This document shows positions 16,413 through 29,119 of a stretch of 52,930 bases of DNA, piece by piece. Numbering within the stretch: position 1 is the first letter of the stretch; the number at the start of each line of letters is the position of its first letter. The position numbers and the translations under genes are program-made. The notes under the pieces are model-generated. The model had not been told where the DNA came from and searched no databases. It saw only the letters and a program-made list of their open reading frames with translations. Source of the stretch: Deltaproteobacteria bacterium (GTDB taxonomy: Bacteria; Myxococcota_A; Polyangia; Haliangiales; Haliangiaceae); the NCBI GenBank assembly GCA_019237945.1, contig JAFAOG010000452.1, positions 1-52,930 on the forward strand. Reading direction: 5' to 3'.

Positions 16413-18578
16413 TCAGCCGAAGCCAAGTAGGCGTCCGCCCTGATAAACCAGGCAGCTGACGACCCACGCGAGCACGGTCATGTAGCCGAACAGGAACGCC
16501 GGCCACCGCCAGCTCCGCGACTCCCGGCGCACGACCGCCAGCGTGCTCATGCACTGCATCGCGAGCGCGAAGAAGATCATCAGCGAGAGCCCGGTCAGCG
16601 GCGTGTAGTGCCGCTGCAGGTGCGTGCGCAGCGGTTGCGATTGCTCGTCCGCATCGCCGCCGACCGCATAGACGATGCCCAGCGTCGAGATGAACACCTC
16701 ACGCGCCGCGAACGCGCCGATCAGGCCCACGCCGATCTTCCAGTCGAAGCCGAGCGGCGACAGCGCGGGCTCGATCGCGTGACCGAGTCGACCGCCGTAG
16801 CTCGCCTCGAGGTGCGCCGCCTGCTCCTCGGCCGCGAGCTCCGCCTTCTGCTCCGCCGACGGCGCCTTCTCGATCAGCGCCGCGTAGTCGGGCGAGCCCT
16901 TCGGCAACTCGCGCGGGAAGTACAGCAGCGCCCACAGCGCGATCGAGCAGCCGAGGATCACGGTGCCCGCCTCGCGGAGGAACATCGACGACTTGCCCCA
17001 CATCATGCGGAGCACATCTGGCACGCGCGGCCAGCGATACGGCGGCAGCTCGATGATGAACGGCAGCCGCTTCGCCTTGAGCGGCTTGACCGTCTTCGAC
17101 ATCACCCACGCCGCCGCGAGCGACGTCGTCACGGAAAACGCGTACATGCCGACCATCAGCAGCGACTGCGTCACGCGCGAGCCGCGGATCAACGCGCCGA
17201 TGATCAGCGTGTAGACGGGCAGGCGCGCCGAGCACGTCATCAGCGGCACGACCATCATCGTCAGGATGCGATCGCGGCGGCGCTCCATCGTGCGGGTCGC
17301 CGTGATCGCAGGCACCGCGCACGCGAACCCGAACAGCATCGGCACGAACGCGCGGCCGTGCAGGTTCATCGACCGCATGATGCGGTCCATCAGGTACGCG
17401 ACGCGCGCGAGGTACCCGCAGTCCTCGAGGAAGCCGAGGAACAGGAACAGCATCAGGATCTGCGGCAGGAACACCATCACCGCGCCGACGCCCGCGATCA
17501 CGCCGTCGACGATGAAGTCGGTGAAGATGCCCGCGCCGAGCACGCCGCGCAGCTCGGCGCCGATCCACTTGAAGAAGTGATCGACGAGATCGATCAGCGG
17601 CTGGGCGCCCGTGAACAGCGCCATGAACAGCAGCGCCATCACGCCGAGGAACGCCGCGAAGCCCGCCGCGCGATGCAGCAGCACGCGATCGATCTTCTGC
17701 GTCAGCGAGCGATCCGGCGTCTTGTGGATCAGCTTGTCGACCTCGCGGTCGAGCCAGTGCCAGCGGCCGAGGACGGACTCGTCGTCGACGTCCTTGCCCG
17801 CATGACGCGCCTCGACCGCCGCGCGCAGCGTCGCCGGCACGCCGACGAGCTCGTCCGCTTCCTCGCCCGAGTCGATGCACGTCAGCGCCCACAGCGCGAT
17901 CGCGTCGTCGGAGCCCGGCAGATCGACGCCGAGCCGCTGTTGCGACCGCCACTCCGCCGGCAGCGCTTCCTTCACCGCATCGAGCGACGCGCGCAGGGCC
18001 GGCGAGGGCGTCCACACCCAGTCGCTGCGCCGCTCGGCCCGCAGTGCGCGATCGACGGCCGCACGCAGCTCCTCGAGGCCGCGCCCGGTCCGCGCCGTCA
18101 CCGCGACGACCTCGCGGCCGATCAAGCGCGACAGCGCCTTGGGATCCGGCGCCGCCGAGCCCGCCTCGTCGACCATCGTCAGCGCGACGACCGAGCGCGC
18201 GCCGAGCTCGCGACACTGCAGCAGCAAGTATCCCGAGCGCGCGAGCTGCGTCGCATCGACGCACACGATCACCGCATCGGGCGCCTTGTCGCCGTGCAGG
18301 CCGGTCAGCGCGTCGAGCGTGATCTGCTCCTCGGCGCTGCGCGCGTTCAGCGAATACGTGCCGGGCAGGTCGTGCAGATCGGCGGTGCACGTCGGCAGCT
18401 TCAATTCGCCGGTGCGCCGCTCGACGGTGATGCCGGGATAGTTCGAGACCTTCGCGCTCGAGCCGGTCAGCGCATTGAACAGCGTCGTCTTGCCGACGTT
18501 CGGGTTGCCGGCGAGCGCGATCTGCGGCCGCCCCGGCACGGTGACGGCCGGCGCCGGATCACAACACTCGTCGCTCAT
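16413..18578 (-). CDS. feoB: Ferrous iron transporter FeoB
   Basis: 721 residues; GTP-dependent ferrous iron uptake across the cytoplasmic membrane. The N-terminal G domain has G1 GNPNVGKT (24-31), the switch segment VSNYPGITVERR and G3 DLPGTYS. G4 reads TMVD (Thr134) where NxxD is usual. The membrane part contains the conserved gate segments GYLARVAYLMDRIM, FGFACAVPAITATRT and MTCSARLPVYTLII, plus a second copy near GLIGAFAAREVFISTLG. The ATG at 18578 overlaps the feoA stop (ATGA). No feoC is seen. A Fur-like palindrome upstream of feoA suggests iron-dependent repression. Short N-terminal CCD may contribute to metal binding. Confidence 0.96.
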   Translation of the reverse strand: MSDECCDPAPAVTVPGRPQIALAGNPNVGKTTLFNALTGSSAKVSNYPGITVERRTGELKLPTCTADLHDLPGTYSLNARSAEEQITLDALTGLHGDKAPDAVIVCVDATQLARSGYLLLQCRELGARSVVALTMVDEAGSAAPDPKALSRLIGREVVAVTARTGRGLEELRAAVDRALRAERRSDWVWTPSPALRASLDAVKEALPAEWRSQQRLGVDLPGSDDAIALWALTCIDSGEEADELVGVPATLRAAVEARHAGKDVDDESVLGRWHWLDREVDKLIHKTPDRSLTQKIDRVLLHRAAGFAAFLGVMALLFMALFTGAQPLIDLVDHFFKWIGAELRGVLGAGIFTDFIVDGVIAGVGAVMVFLPQILMLFLFLGFLEDCGYLARVAYLMDRIMRSMNLHGRAFVPMLFGFACAVPAITATRTMERRRDRILTMMVVPLMTCSARLPVYTLIIGALIRGSRVTQSLLMVGMYAFSVTTSLAAAWVMSKTVKPLKAKRLPFIIELPPYRWPRVPDVLRMMWGKSSMFLREAGTVILGCSIALWALLYFPRELPKGSPDYAALIEKAPSAEQKAELAAEEQAAHLEASYGGRLGHAIEPALSPLGFDWKIGVGLIGAFAAREVFISTLGIVYAVGGDADEQSQPLRTHLQRHYTPLTGLSLMIFFALAMQCMSTLAVVRRESRSWRWPAFLFGYMTVLAWVVSCLVYQGGRLLGFG

Positions 18579-18802
18579 AGCTCGACCGCGATCTGCGCGG
18601 CTTCCTTGCGGCGGAGCGACCACTGACCGCCGCGGATCTCGATCCGCAGAGGGTCGCCGAGCGGCGCGACGGTGACGACCTTGACCTCGGTCCCCGGCAC
18701 CAGGCCCATCTCGAGCAGCCGCCGGCGGAACGCGCGGGGGCCGTCGACGCGAGCGACGCGCGCCGACCGACCTAGCGCGATCTCGGCGAGCGACGACGAC
18801 AC
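18575..18802 (-). CDS. feoA: FeoA, SH3-like partner of FeoB
   Basis: 75 residues, small SH3-like cytosolic protein needed for full FeoB activity. Family pattern: RVARVDGPRAFRRRLLEMGLVPGTEVKVV, followed by DPLRIEIRGGQWSLRRKEAAQIAV. Start is GTG at 18802, stop overlapping the feoB ATG. It is the first gene of the feoAB operon and is divergent from the HNH gene. Confidence 0.94.
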   Translation of the reverse strand: MSSSLAEIALGRSARVARVDGPRAFRRRLLEMGLVPGTEVKVVTVAPLGDPLRIEIRGGQWSLRRKEAAQIAVEL

Positions 18803-18821
18803 CCTCGAGATCTACCATTTC

Positions 18822-18836
18822 TGAAAATCGTTTTCA
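18822..18836. promoter_or_regulatory. Fur-like palindrome upstream of feoA
   Basis: TGAAAATCGTTTTCA has perfect six-base arms TGAAAA/TTTTCA around three bases, in a short AT-rich patch 20 bases before the feoA start. Its position and sequence fit a metal-responsive operator of Fur type controlling feoAB. A related half-site, TGAAACTGAG, adjoins it on the minus strand. Confidence 0.55.
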
Positions 18837-18941
18837 AACTCAGTTTCAGTCGTGTCACCCCTATGTGCCCGAGATCTCACGTGCGCGCGCAAATGTCGCA
18901 CCGCCCCCGCCAGCTGCTACATTCCACTTGAGGGCCTCGCG

Positions 18942-19490
18942 ATGGATTCAGCACAGACCCTTCTGCTCAACCAGGGATTCGAGCCGATCAAGGTCATCTC
19001 GTGGCAGCGGGCGATCTCCCTCCTGTTCCTCGGCAAGGTCGAGGTGCTCGAGGAGTACGACAAGAACGTCCACTCGGTGAGCCTGATCATCAAGGTGCCG
19101 GCGGTCGTGCGCCTGCTGCGCGCGTTCCGTCGTCATGCACGGCCGGTGAAGTTCTCGCGCGTGAACATCTACGCGCGCGACAACTACAAGTGCCAGTACT
19201 GCGGCAAGAAGGCGTCGATCAGCGATCTGACGTACGACCACGTCGTGCCGCGCTCGCAGGGCGGCCTGACCGAGTGGACGAATATCGTCACCTGCTGCTA
19301 CCTGTGCAACCGCAAGAAGGGCGGTCGCACGCCGCAGGAAGCCGGCATGCGGCTGCTCGCGCACCCGACCCAGCCGAACTGGGTGCCCGCGGTCGCGATC
19401 CGGATCTCGCTGCGCTCGGTTCCCGAGGCGTGGCGCGACTATCTGTACTGGACCGGCGAGCTCGATACCGGCCCCGATCCCGGATCCTGA
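18942..19490 (+). CDS. HNH endonuclease-family protein
   Basis: 182 residues. The HNH/zinc core reads CQYCGKK, then TYDHVVPRSQGG (first His of the HNH), then WTNIVTCCYLCNRKKGGRTP, where two CxxC pairs bind a structural metal. The N-terminal 80 residues (LLLNQGFEPIKVISWQRAIS and following) are conserved in a small HNH family common in Deltaproteobacteria and Bacteroidota, where it stands as a housekeeping-like gene rather than with restriction enzymes. The ATG at 18942 is preceded by GAGGG seven bases away; a longer upstream reading lacks conservation. Substrate (DNA repair or other nicking) is unknown. Its stop is five bases before the phosphatase start. Confidence 0.9.
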   Translation: MDSAQTLLLNQGFEPIKVISWQRAISLLFLGKVEVLEEYDKNVHSVSLIIKVPAVVRLLRAFRRHARPVKFSRVNIYARDNYKCQYCGKKASISDLTYDHVVPRSQGGLTEWTNIVTCCYLCNRKKGGRTPQEAGMRLLAHPTQPNWVPAVAIRISLRSVPEAWRDYLYWTGELDTGPDPGS

Positions 19491-19495
19491 GTCCT

Positions 19496-19949
<454 letters not shown>

Positions 19950-19969
<20 letters not shown>

Positions 19970-20735
19970 AGAACCGGTTCACGGCGGCGACATCAACGAC
20001 GCGTTCAAGGCGACGCTCGACGACGGCCGCATCGTGTTCGTGAAACAGCACGCGCGCGCGCCCGCCGGGATGTTCGCCGCCGAGGCGGCCGGGCTCGCGT
20101 GGCTGCGCGAAGGCCCGCTGCGCATCCCCGAGGTGCTCGAGGTCGCCGACGATCACCTGATGCTCGAGTGGCTCGAGCTGTCGGGACGCCCCGAGCCGCG
20201 TGCGCTCGGCCGGGGACTCGCGGCGCTGCACGCGCTCGGTGCGCCGAGCTTCGGCCTCGATCGGCCCAACTTCCTCGCGACGCTGCCGCAGGACAACACG
20301 CGCGAGCCCGACTGGCCGACGTTCTACGTCGAGCGCCGCCTGCGCCCCTTGTGCACGCGCGCGAGGCTCGGCGTCGACGATCAGCTCGACCGGTTGCGCG
20401 CGCGCCCCGATCTGTTCGGTCCGCCCGAGCCGCCGGCGCGCCTGCACGGCGATCTGTGGTGGGGCAACGTCGCCGCCGTGGGCTTCTCGACGGTGCTGAT
20501 CGATCCCGCGGTCTACGGCGGCCATCGCGAAATCGATCTCGCGATGCTCGCGCTCTTCGGCGGCCTGCCCGACGCGCTGATCGCCGCGTACAACGACGCC
20601 CACCCGCTCGCACCGGCCTGGCGCGAACGGGTCCCACTCCACCAACTCTATCCACTCGCCGCACACGCCTGCCTGTTCGGCGGCGGCTACGGCCCACAAG
20701 TTGTCAGCACGCTCGAGCGCTACGTCGGACGCTAG
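19950..20735 (+). CDS. Fructosamine/ketosamine-3-kinase family protein
   Basis: 261 residues. FN3K-related kinases phosphorylate sugar adducts on protein amines so that they break down spontaneously. Conserved features are GGDINDAF at the N-terminus, VFVKQHARAPAGMFAAEA, the catalytic HGDLWWGN, and the metal-binding DPAVYGGHREIDLAM. ATG at 19950 lies within the end of the phosphatase gene. It ends convergently with the receiver-like gene, the two stop codons sharing CTAG (20732-20735). Bacterial members mostly act on ribulosamines or erythrulosamines; the pairing with the phosphatase supports protein repair. Confidence 0.92.
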
Positions 20736-21097
20736 GCGTCGATCAGCACGCGCTGGATCGTCGGGTACTCGTCGGCGAGGAAGTCGCCGAGTCCCGCGCC
20801 CCACGGCGTCTGCGACGACACGACCGCGCACGCGATCCGATCGTGGATCTCGATCAGCGTATCGATGACGTCGAGCGGCGTCTCGCACGCGAACGCGTCG
20901 AACCCGTTGATGTGCGCGAGCTCGAGCAGCATCCCGCACACCGGCTCGTCAGCGACGATCAACATGATGTCGCGCCGCTCCGCGAGCTTCGTAGGCAGCG
21001 ACGCGATCCAGTCGTCGAAGCTGTCGTCAGGGCGCGTCTGCGGTGCTGCCAGGGCGGGCGTCCATGATTCGGCGAGCGCTTCTTCGGTGGTCCTCAT
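20732..21097 (-). CDS. Degenerate receiver-like protein
   Basis: 121 residues from ATG 21097 (a TTG at 21109 is possible; neither has a Shine-Dalgarno). After a 40-residue variable N-terminus, DIMLIVADEPVCGMLLELA, GFDAFACETPLDVIDTL, CAVVSSQTPW and IQRVLIDA follow the beta-alpha order of a response-regulator receiver. The phosphoacceptor Asp position reads Ser (VVSSQ), and the acidic pair is reduced to ADE, so phosphorylation is unlikely. It may be a protein-protein module. It stands alone, convergent with the FN3K-like gene. Assignment is by fold pattern only. Confidence 0.65.
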   Translation of the reverse strand: MRTTEEALAESWTPALAAPQTRPDDSFDDWIASLPTKLAERRDIMLIVADEPVCGMLLELAHINGFDAFACETPLDVIDTLIEIHDRIACAVVSSQTPWGAGLGDFLADEYPTIQRVLIDA

Positions 21098-21242
21098 CGT
21101 GTTCGGCAAGTGAGCACGAGTCGCGCCAACGCAGAAGTCGGTTAGGCGTGGGGTAGGAATGGTCGGGAGTGCGCAGCCGCTGCGTCGGCGTCGGCGAGCG
21201 CTGCAACTCGCGCGGACGTCGACGAGCGAGCGGAAAATTCCA

Positions 21243-21458
21243 TCACACGCGATCGCCGCGTTCTTCCCATACGCCCGCGGCGCGCTGCACGTAGCGACGC
21301 TTCACTTCCGACCACGCGATCCGATGCGCAACGGCTTCGCGTTGCGGCCCGTACCGCTCGAACGCCGCATTGAATGCTTCGCGATAGATGTCTTGCGCGT
21401 GTTGCGGCAGCACCGACCGCACGCGCGCGGGCAGCTCGTCGTTCGACGCGTATGGCAT
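21243..21458 (-). CDS. ChaB-family small protein
   Basis: 71 residues, similar to ChaB (named as cation transport regulator, actual role unclear). The core is MPYASNDELPARVRSVLPQ, DIYREAFNAAFERYG and HRIAWSEVKRRYVQ, the usual order in the family. The ATG has AGGAG eight bases upstream. No chaA antiporter gene is nearby. 145 bases separate it from the receiver-like gene, in which nothing else was seen. Confidence 0.88.
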   Translation of the reverse strand: MPYASNDELPARVRSVLPQHAQDIYREAFNAAFERYGPQREAVAHRIAWSEVKRRYVQRAAGVWEERGDRV

Positions 21459-21493
21459 GCACGACACTCCTGCACGGAGCGCGCCGGTGCCTG

Positions 21494-21862
21494 CTACTTC
21501 GCCTGATCGACCGAGTTGTCGGCGCCGTTGACGTTGACGGCCGGCTTGTCGCCCGACTTCGCCTTCTTCCACGTCACCTTGTTCTCGGCGCCGTTGACGT
21601 TGATCGTGCCGACGGTGCCGAGCGTCACCTTGCAGCCGCCGCCGTTGATCTCGATCTCGTCGACCGACTCGGCCTTGAGCGTCACGTCGCCGCCGTTGAT
21701 CGCGATCGTCTTGCACGCGCCCTTGAACGTGTACGTCCCGTCGCCCTTGTTGATCGCGACGATCGGATCCTTCTTGCAGTCCCACGTCGTGCCCTTGATG
21801 AATGACTTGTCGGCCGACGCAACGCCCGAGACCACCAACACCGCGAACAAGATTCGCTTCAT
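21494..21862 (-). CDS. Secreted DUF3060-domain protein
   Basis: 122 residues with a signal peptide (MKRILFAVLVVSGVASA, cleavage before DKSF). The mature part has the repetitive beta pattern of DUF3060: IAINGGDVTLKAES, IEINGGGCKVTLG and INVNGAENKVTW, consistent with a small beta-helix or beta-solenoid. Exported to the periplasm or cell surface; function unknown. The start at 21862 is the only one that gives a signal peptide at the N-terminus. It lies 65 bases from the divergent acyl-CoA dehydrogenase gene. Confidence 0.85.
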   Translation of the reverse strand: MKRILFAVLVVSGVASADKSFIKGTTWDCKKDPIVAINKGDGTYTFKGACKTIAINGGDVTLKAESVDEIEINGGGCKVTLGTVGTINVNGAENKVTWKKAKSGDKPAVNVNGADNSVDQAK

Positions 21863-21926
21863 GAATGCATCAAACCATAGTGAGGCGCTGTGGTGCGACG
21901 CAGCGCGGCGCGATAAGCACTGATCC

Positions 21927-23453
21927 ATGGATGCAGCCGCGCTTGCCACCCGCGCCGTCGAGGCCGCTCGCACGCTGACGAAGAACGGCGAGACCGTCGA
22001 CGAGCATCAGGTCGTCGTCGAGCGCGTCGCGTACGCGGCGACCGAGGCGCGCGTGATCGCCGAGCTTGCCGAGGTGCCGGCGAGCGTCGCCGATGCGGCG
22101 AAGGTCGCGGCCGCCGAGCTCGCGGCGAGCATTCGCCACCGGCTCGAGCCGATCGCCGGCGTGCTCGGGCTCGGCGAGCTGCCATTCGTCCCCGACGAGC
22201 ATCGCGCGCCCGCAGCGGTCGAGGCGATCGGCGAGGCCGCGATCGCGAGCGAGGGCCGTCTCAAGTGGCCGCTCGACGAGGTGCTCGAGGAAGTTCGCGC
22301 CAACGTCCGCGCGTTCGCCGAGCGCGAGATCGCGCCGCACGCCGAGCACATCCATCGCCACGACGATCTGATCCCCGAGCGCTTCATCACCGAGATGGGC
22401 AAGGCCGGCTACTTCGGCCTCTCGATCCCCGAGAGCTACGGCGGTCACGAGCTCGGCAACCTCGCCATGATCCTGACGACCGAGGAGCTGTCGCGCGCGT
22501 CGCTCGCGGCGGCCGGCTCGCTGATCACGCGGCCCGAGATCCTCGCGAAGGCGCTGATCGCCGGCGGCACCGAGGAGCAGAAGGCGCACTGGCTGCCCAA
22601 GCTCGCGTCGGGCGAGATCATGGCCGCGATCAGCGTGACCGAGCCGAACACCGGCAGCGATGTCGCGAGCGTGTCGTGCAAGGCGGAGAAGGTCGCCGGC
22701 GGCTACGCGATCACCGGCGCGAAGGCGTGGTGCACGTTCGCGGGCCGCGCCGACGTGATCGCCCTGCTCGCGCGCACCGGCGACGGCGGCGCCAAGGGCC
22801 TCACGCTGTTCATCGTCGACAAGCCGCGCTTCGACGGCCACGAGTTCACCGCGACGCAGCCGAACGGCGGCACGCTGACCGGCAAGGCGGATCGCACGCC
22901 CGGCTATCGCGGCATGCACTCGTTCACGCTCGCGTTCGAGAGCTGGTTCGTGCCCGATGCGCAGCTGGTCGGCGGCGAGGCCGGCCTCGGTCGCGGGTTC
23001 GCGCTGCAGATGGCCGGGTTCGCGGCCGGCCGGCTCCAGACCGGTGGTCGGGCCTGTGGTGTGACCTCGGCCGCACTCGAGGCGACCGCCCGGTACGTCG
23101 CCGAGCGCAAACAGTTTGGCCGGCCGATCGGTGACTACGGCCTGACGCGTTACCACCTCGGCCGCATGGCATCCCGCCTCGTCGCGGCCCGTGCGATCAC
23201 CTACGCCGCGGCGCGTGCGATGGACGGGGACGAGCGGCTCGCCGCTCCCATCGCCGCGATGGCGAAGCTGTTTTCGTGCGACGTCGCGGTCGAGGTCACG
23301 CAGCTCGGCCAGCTGCTGCACGGTGGGTGGGGCTACGCCGAGGAGTATCCGATCAGCCGATATGTCGCCGATGCGCAGGTCCTGCCGATCTTCGAAGGGG
23401 TCAAGCCGATCCTCGCGCTCAAGGTTGTCGGGAGATCTCTGCTCGCCCGCTGA
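21927..23453 (+). CDS. Acyl-CoA dehydrogenase with N-terminal extension (methylsuccinyl-CoA dehydrogenase-like?)
   Basis: 508 residues; typical acyl-CoA dehydrogenases have about 380. The dehydrogenase part starts near residue 115 (VRANVRAFAEREIAPHAEHIHR) and includes GYFGLSIPESYGG, AAISVTEPNTGSDVASV, the FAD segment KAWCTFAGRADVI and RKQFGRPIGDYGL, with the base position in PIFEGVKPILALK. The usual IYEGTNEIQ is therefore altered to IFEGVKPI. The Ala-rich helical extension of about 110 residues resembles that of (2S)-methylsuccinyl-CoA dehydrogenase of the ethylmalonyl-CoA pathway, but I cannot confirm this by eye. No other genes of that pathway are in the window. Confidence 0.9.
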   Translation: MDAAALATRAVEAARTLTKNGETVDEHQVVVERVAYAATEARVIAELAEVPASVADAAKVAAAELAASIRHRLEPIAGVLGLGELPFVPDEHRAPAAVEAIGEAAIASEGRLKWPLDEVLEEVRANVRAFAEREIAPHAEHIHRHDDLIPERFITEMGKAGYFGLSIPESYGGHELGNLAMILTTEELSRASLAAAGSLITRPEILAKALIAGGTEEQKAHWLPKLASGEIMAAISVTEPNTGSDVASVSCKAEKVAGGYAITGAKAWCTFAGRADVIALLARTGDGGAKGLTLFIVDKPRFDGHEFTATQPNGGTLTGKADRTPGYRGMHSFTLAFESWFVPDAQLVGGEAGLGRGFALQMAGFAAGRLQTGGRACGVTSAALEATARYVAERKQFGRPIGDYGLTRYHLGRMASRLVAARAITYAAARAMDGDERLAAPIAAMAKLFSCDVAVEVTQLGQLLHGGWGYAEEYPISRYVADAQVLPIFEGVKPILALKVVGRSLLAR

Positions 23454-23513
23454 CAGGTAAGCCCCCCGAATTACCCCACAAGTTCTTTCTTTTGCACAAC
23501 GACGGTCCGTACA

Positions 23514-26500
23514 ATGGCCGTCATGCGCAAGCTCTTTGCGTGGCTGGGGGCAGCCTCGCTTGTCGTTCTGTGGTCCGTGAGCACGCACGCGGCACCGGGC
23601 AACGCCCTCAAGCCATACGTCGTGTTGATCCTCGATACGTCGGGATCGATGAACAACGCGACGGGATCCGGACCGCCGAGCTGCGGCGGCACGGATACGA
23701 AGCTCAACCACGCACGCTGCGCGATCAACAACATCGTCAACAGCTACGGCGACATCGTGTTCGCGTTCTCGAAGTTCCACATGAACGGCGGCGGCGCGAT
23801 CAACGGCACGTGCCCCAACGGCTGCACGCTGACGCAGGACGCGTGCACGCGCAACTCCGATCGCTTCCAGCTGATGAGCGGTCTCGTCGACGGCAACAAC
23901 GCCGAGGCCGCGACGTGGGTCGACTTCTCGTGCAACACGTGCTCGCAGGCCGCGCCGATCTCCGGCAACACGAACCCCGAAGTCTGGCAGACGCAGGGCA
24001 ACACGCCGATCGAAGGCTCGCTGCGCGGCGACAAGTGCTACTGGCAGGGGCTCGACGCATCGTCGACGGCCACCGGCTGTCTCGCGGCGGGCACCGGCGT
24101 CTCGCTGTGGAACACGGCGACGCCCGGATACGCGCCGATCGCGAATGACCCGACGAACAACGTGTTCCTCGGCGCGCCGGGTTGCGATTCATCGGCGGCC
24201 TGCACGACGAACTGCTGCACCTCGCAGTGCCGCCCGTACATCACGATCTTGCTCACCGACGGTGACGAGACGTGCGGCGGTACGACCGCCGATGGCACGT
24301 GCTCGACGTCCGGTGCCTTGTGCTACCTCGATAGCGACTGTCCGGCGGGTCAGACGTGCGTCGGCGCCGGCACGGTCGATCAGGCCGCGGCGAGCCTGCT
24401 GCAGACCAACGTCGGCGGCAAGCGCTACCGCATCAAGACGAACCCGATCGGCTTTGGCATCGCGCCGGGCTACGCGCCGATCGAGCGAATCGCGCACGCC
24501 GGCGGTAACGTCGACGTCGCCGGCGTCAACGAAGGCTTCTACGCGAACGACGAGGCGGGCCTCGAGCTCGCGATCTCGACGATCATCGAAGGCTCGATTC
24601 GCACCGAGCTCTGCAACAACCTCGACGACGACTGCGACGTCGCGATCGACGAGGACTTCCCGAACAAGGGCCAGGCCTGCGACAACGGCGAGCTCGGGGT
24701 GTGCAAGCGCAACGGCACGTTCGTCTGCAAGGCGGACGGCACCGGCACCGTGTGCAACGCGCCGCAGATCACGCCGGGCAGCGAAGGCACCGTGTGCAAC
24801 GGCCTCGACGACGACTGCGACGGCCTGATCGATGAAGGCATCCAGGGCTGCCAGTGCAACCCGACCGCCGAGATCTGCGACGGCAAGGATCAGAACTGCA
24901 ACGGCATCCCCGATGACGGCGTGCCGCCGAAGTCGTGCGCGATCACGAACTCGTTCGGCACGTGCCCGGGCACGCAGGTGTGCGCGGCGACCGTCGGCTG
25001 TGTCGGCAACGCCTGCTACGGCGCGTGCACCGGTCAGACGCCGGCCGCCGAGACGTGCGACGGCCAGGACAACAACTGTGACGGCGTGTGCGACGGCTTC
25101 AACCAGGCGTGCTCGAACTTCCCGGTGCCGAAGAGCCCGCCGGGCAACAACCTCGGCGACGCGTCGCACAACCCGATCCCGCAGAACGTTTGCCACCCCG
25201 GCCAGATGAACTGTCCGTCGTTCTGCGGCTCGAGCAACACGTTCGGCAACTGCACGGGCGAGGTGCTCGGCTGCAACCCGTCGCAGAACCCCGGCATCCA
25301 CTGCGACGTCTGCAACGGCCTCGATGACGACTGCGACAACAAGATCGATGAAGACTTCGTGCCGGCCGACTGCTCGACGAACTGCGGCATCGGCCAGACC
25401 CAGTGCGTGAACGGCACACTCCAGTGCAACAGCACGGCGGCGACGAGCGACCCGACGTGCGACGGCATCGACGACGACTGCGACGGTCGCATCGACGAGG
25501 ACTGGGTCTGCGATGCGTCGCCGACGTGCGACCCCGTGACGAACAACCAGTGCTGCAAGTGCGGCAGCGGTACGACGTGCGAGAAGCGCCAGTGCGTCAA
25601 CGGCGCGCCGACGTGCATCTCGAGCCAGCCGATCGATCCCGAGCAGTGCAACTGCCTCGACGACGACTGCGACGGCAACATCGATGAAAACACGACGTGC
25701 GGCAACGGCGGCCAGTGCGTGCAGTGCCAGTGCGCGTTCGCGTGCAGCCCGGGCGAGTTCCCGTGCCCGCTCGGCAAGAAGTGTGACCAGGGCTTCTGCG
25801 TCAACGACCCGTGCTACGGCGTGACGTGCGGCCCCGACGGCAACGGCAACGCGCAGGTGTGCCAGCCCAAGCCAAACGATCCGACGAACGCCGAGTGCGT
25901 CGCGGCCTGCTCGGTGACGACGTGCCAGAGCCCGCTCGTCTGCGTGCCGAAGACCGGCGACTGCAAGCCGAACGACTGCACGACGTTCCCGGAGATGTGC
26001 GCGTCGAACCAGACGTGCGTCGTCGACATCAACACGGGCAACGGCTCGTGCGTGACGAACCCGTGCGCCGGCGTGACGTGCCCGAGCGGCGAGTACTGCT
26101 CGGGTGGCAACTGCGTCATGAGCTGCGCCGACGTCACGTGCCCGAGCGGCCAGCGCTGCCGCCTCGGCGTGTGCGAGGCCGACCCGTGCGGTCATCCGTG
26201 TCCGTTCGGTCAGGTCTGTGATGACTCCGCCGGCATGTGTCACCCCGACCCGTGCCAGTTCCGTCAGTGTCCGCAGGGCGACTGGTGCAACCCGAACGAC
26301 GGCCAGTGCGAAGCGGATCCGTGCCTCGGCACGACGTGTCCGTCGCCGGATCAGGTGTGTAAGGGTGGCACTTGCTACAACCCGGATCAGTTCCTGCCCG
26401 ATGCCGGCATCGAGCAGCACGTGACGGTCGGCGGCGGTGGCTGTAACACCACCGGCGGCGATGCGACGTGGCTGGTTGGTGTGGCGCTGCTGCTCGTGCG

Positions 26501-26524
26501 GCGCCGCCGCCACGGAGGTGCGCA

Positions 26525-26528
<4 letters not shown>
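23514..26528 (+). CDS. Secreted vWA-domain protein with seven MopE-type repeats, Cys-rich modules and MYXO-CTERM-like tail
   Basis: 1004 residues, with ATG at 23523 as an alternative start. Signal peptide (LFAWLGAASLVVLWSVSTHA). Residues 35-355 form a von Willebrand A-like domain with MIDAS motif DTSGSMNN and ITILLTDGDETC. Residues 366-725 contain seven acidic Cys repeats such as CNGLDDDCDGLIDEG and CDGIDDDCDGRIDED, the MopE metal-binding motif. Residues 740-970 are short Cys-rich modules (VTCPSGEYCSGGNC type). The C-terminus has GGGGCNTTGG, a helix and RRRR, a sorting tail. A TACAAT box at 23510-23515 abuts the start. Inferred role: calcium-dependent surface adhesin. It is coupled by a GTGA overlap to the next gene. 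Confidence 0.9.

Positions 26529-29094
<2,566 letters not shown>

Positions 29095-29119
<25 letters not shown>

Noticed and set aside
23465..23495. GAATTACC...TTCTTTCT resembling the arms of the repeat at 35793-35913
   Set aside because: Only partial similarity, without complementary arms; probably coincidence.
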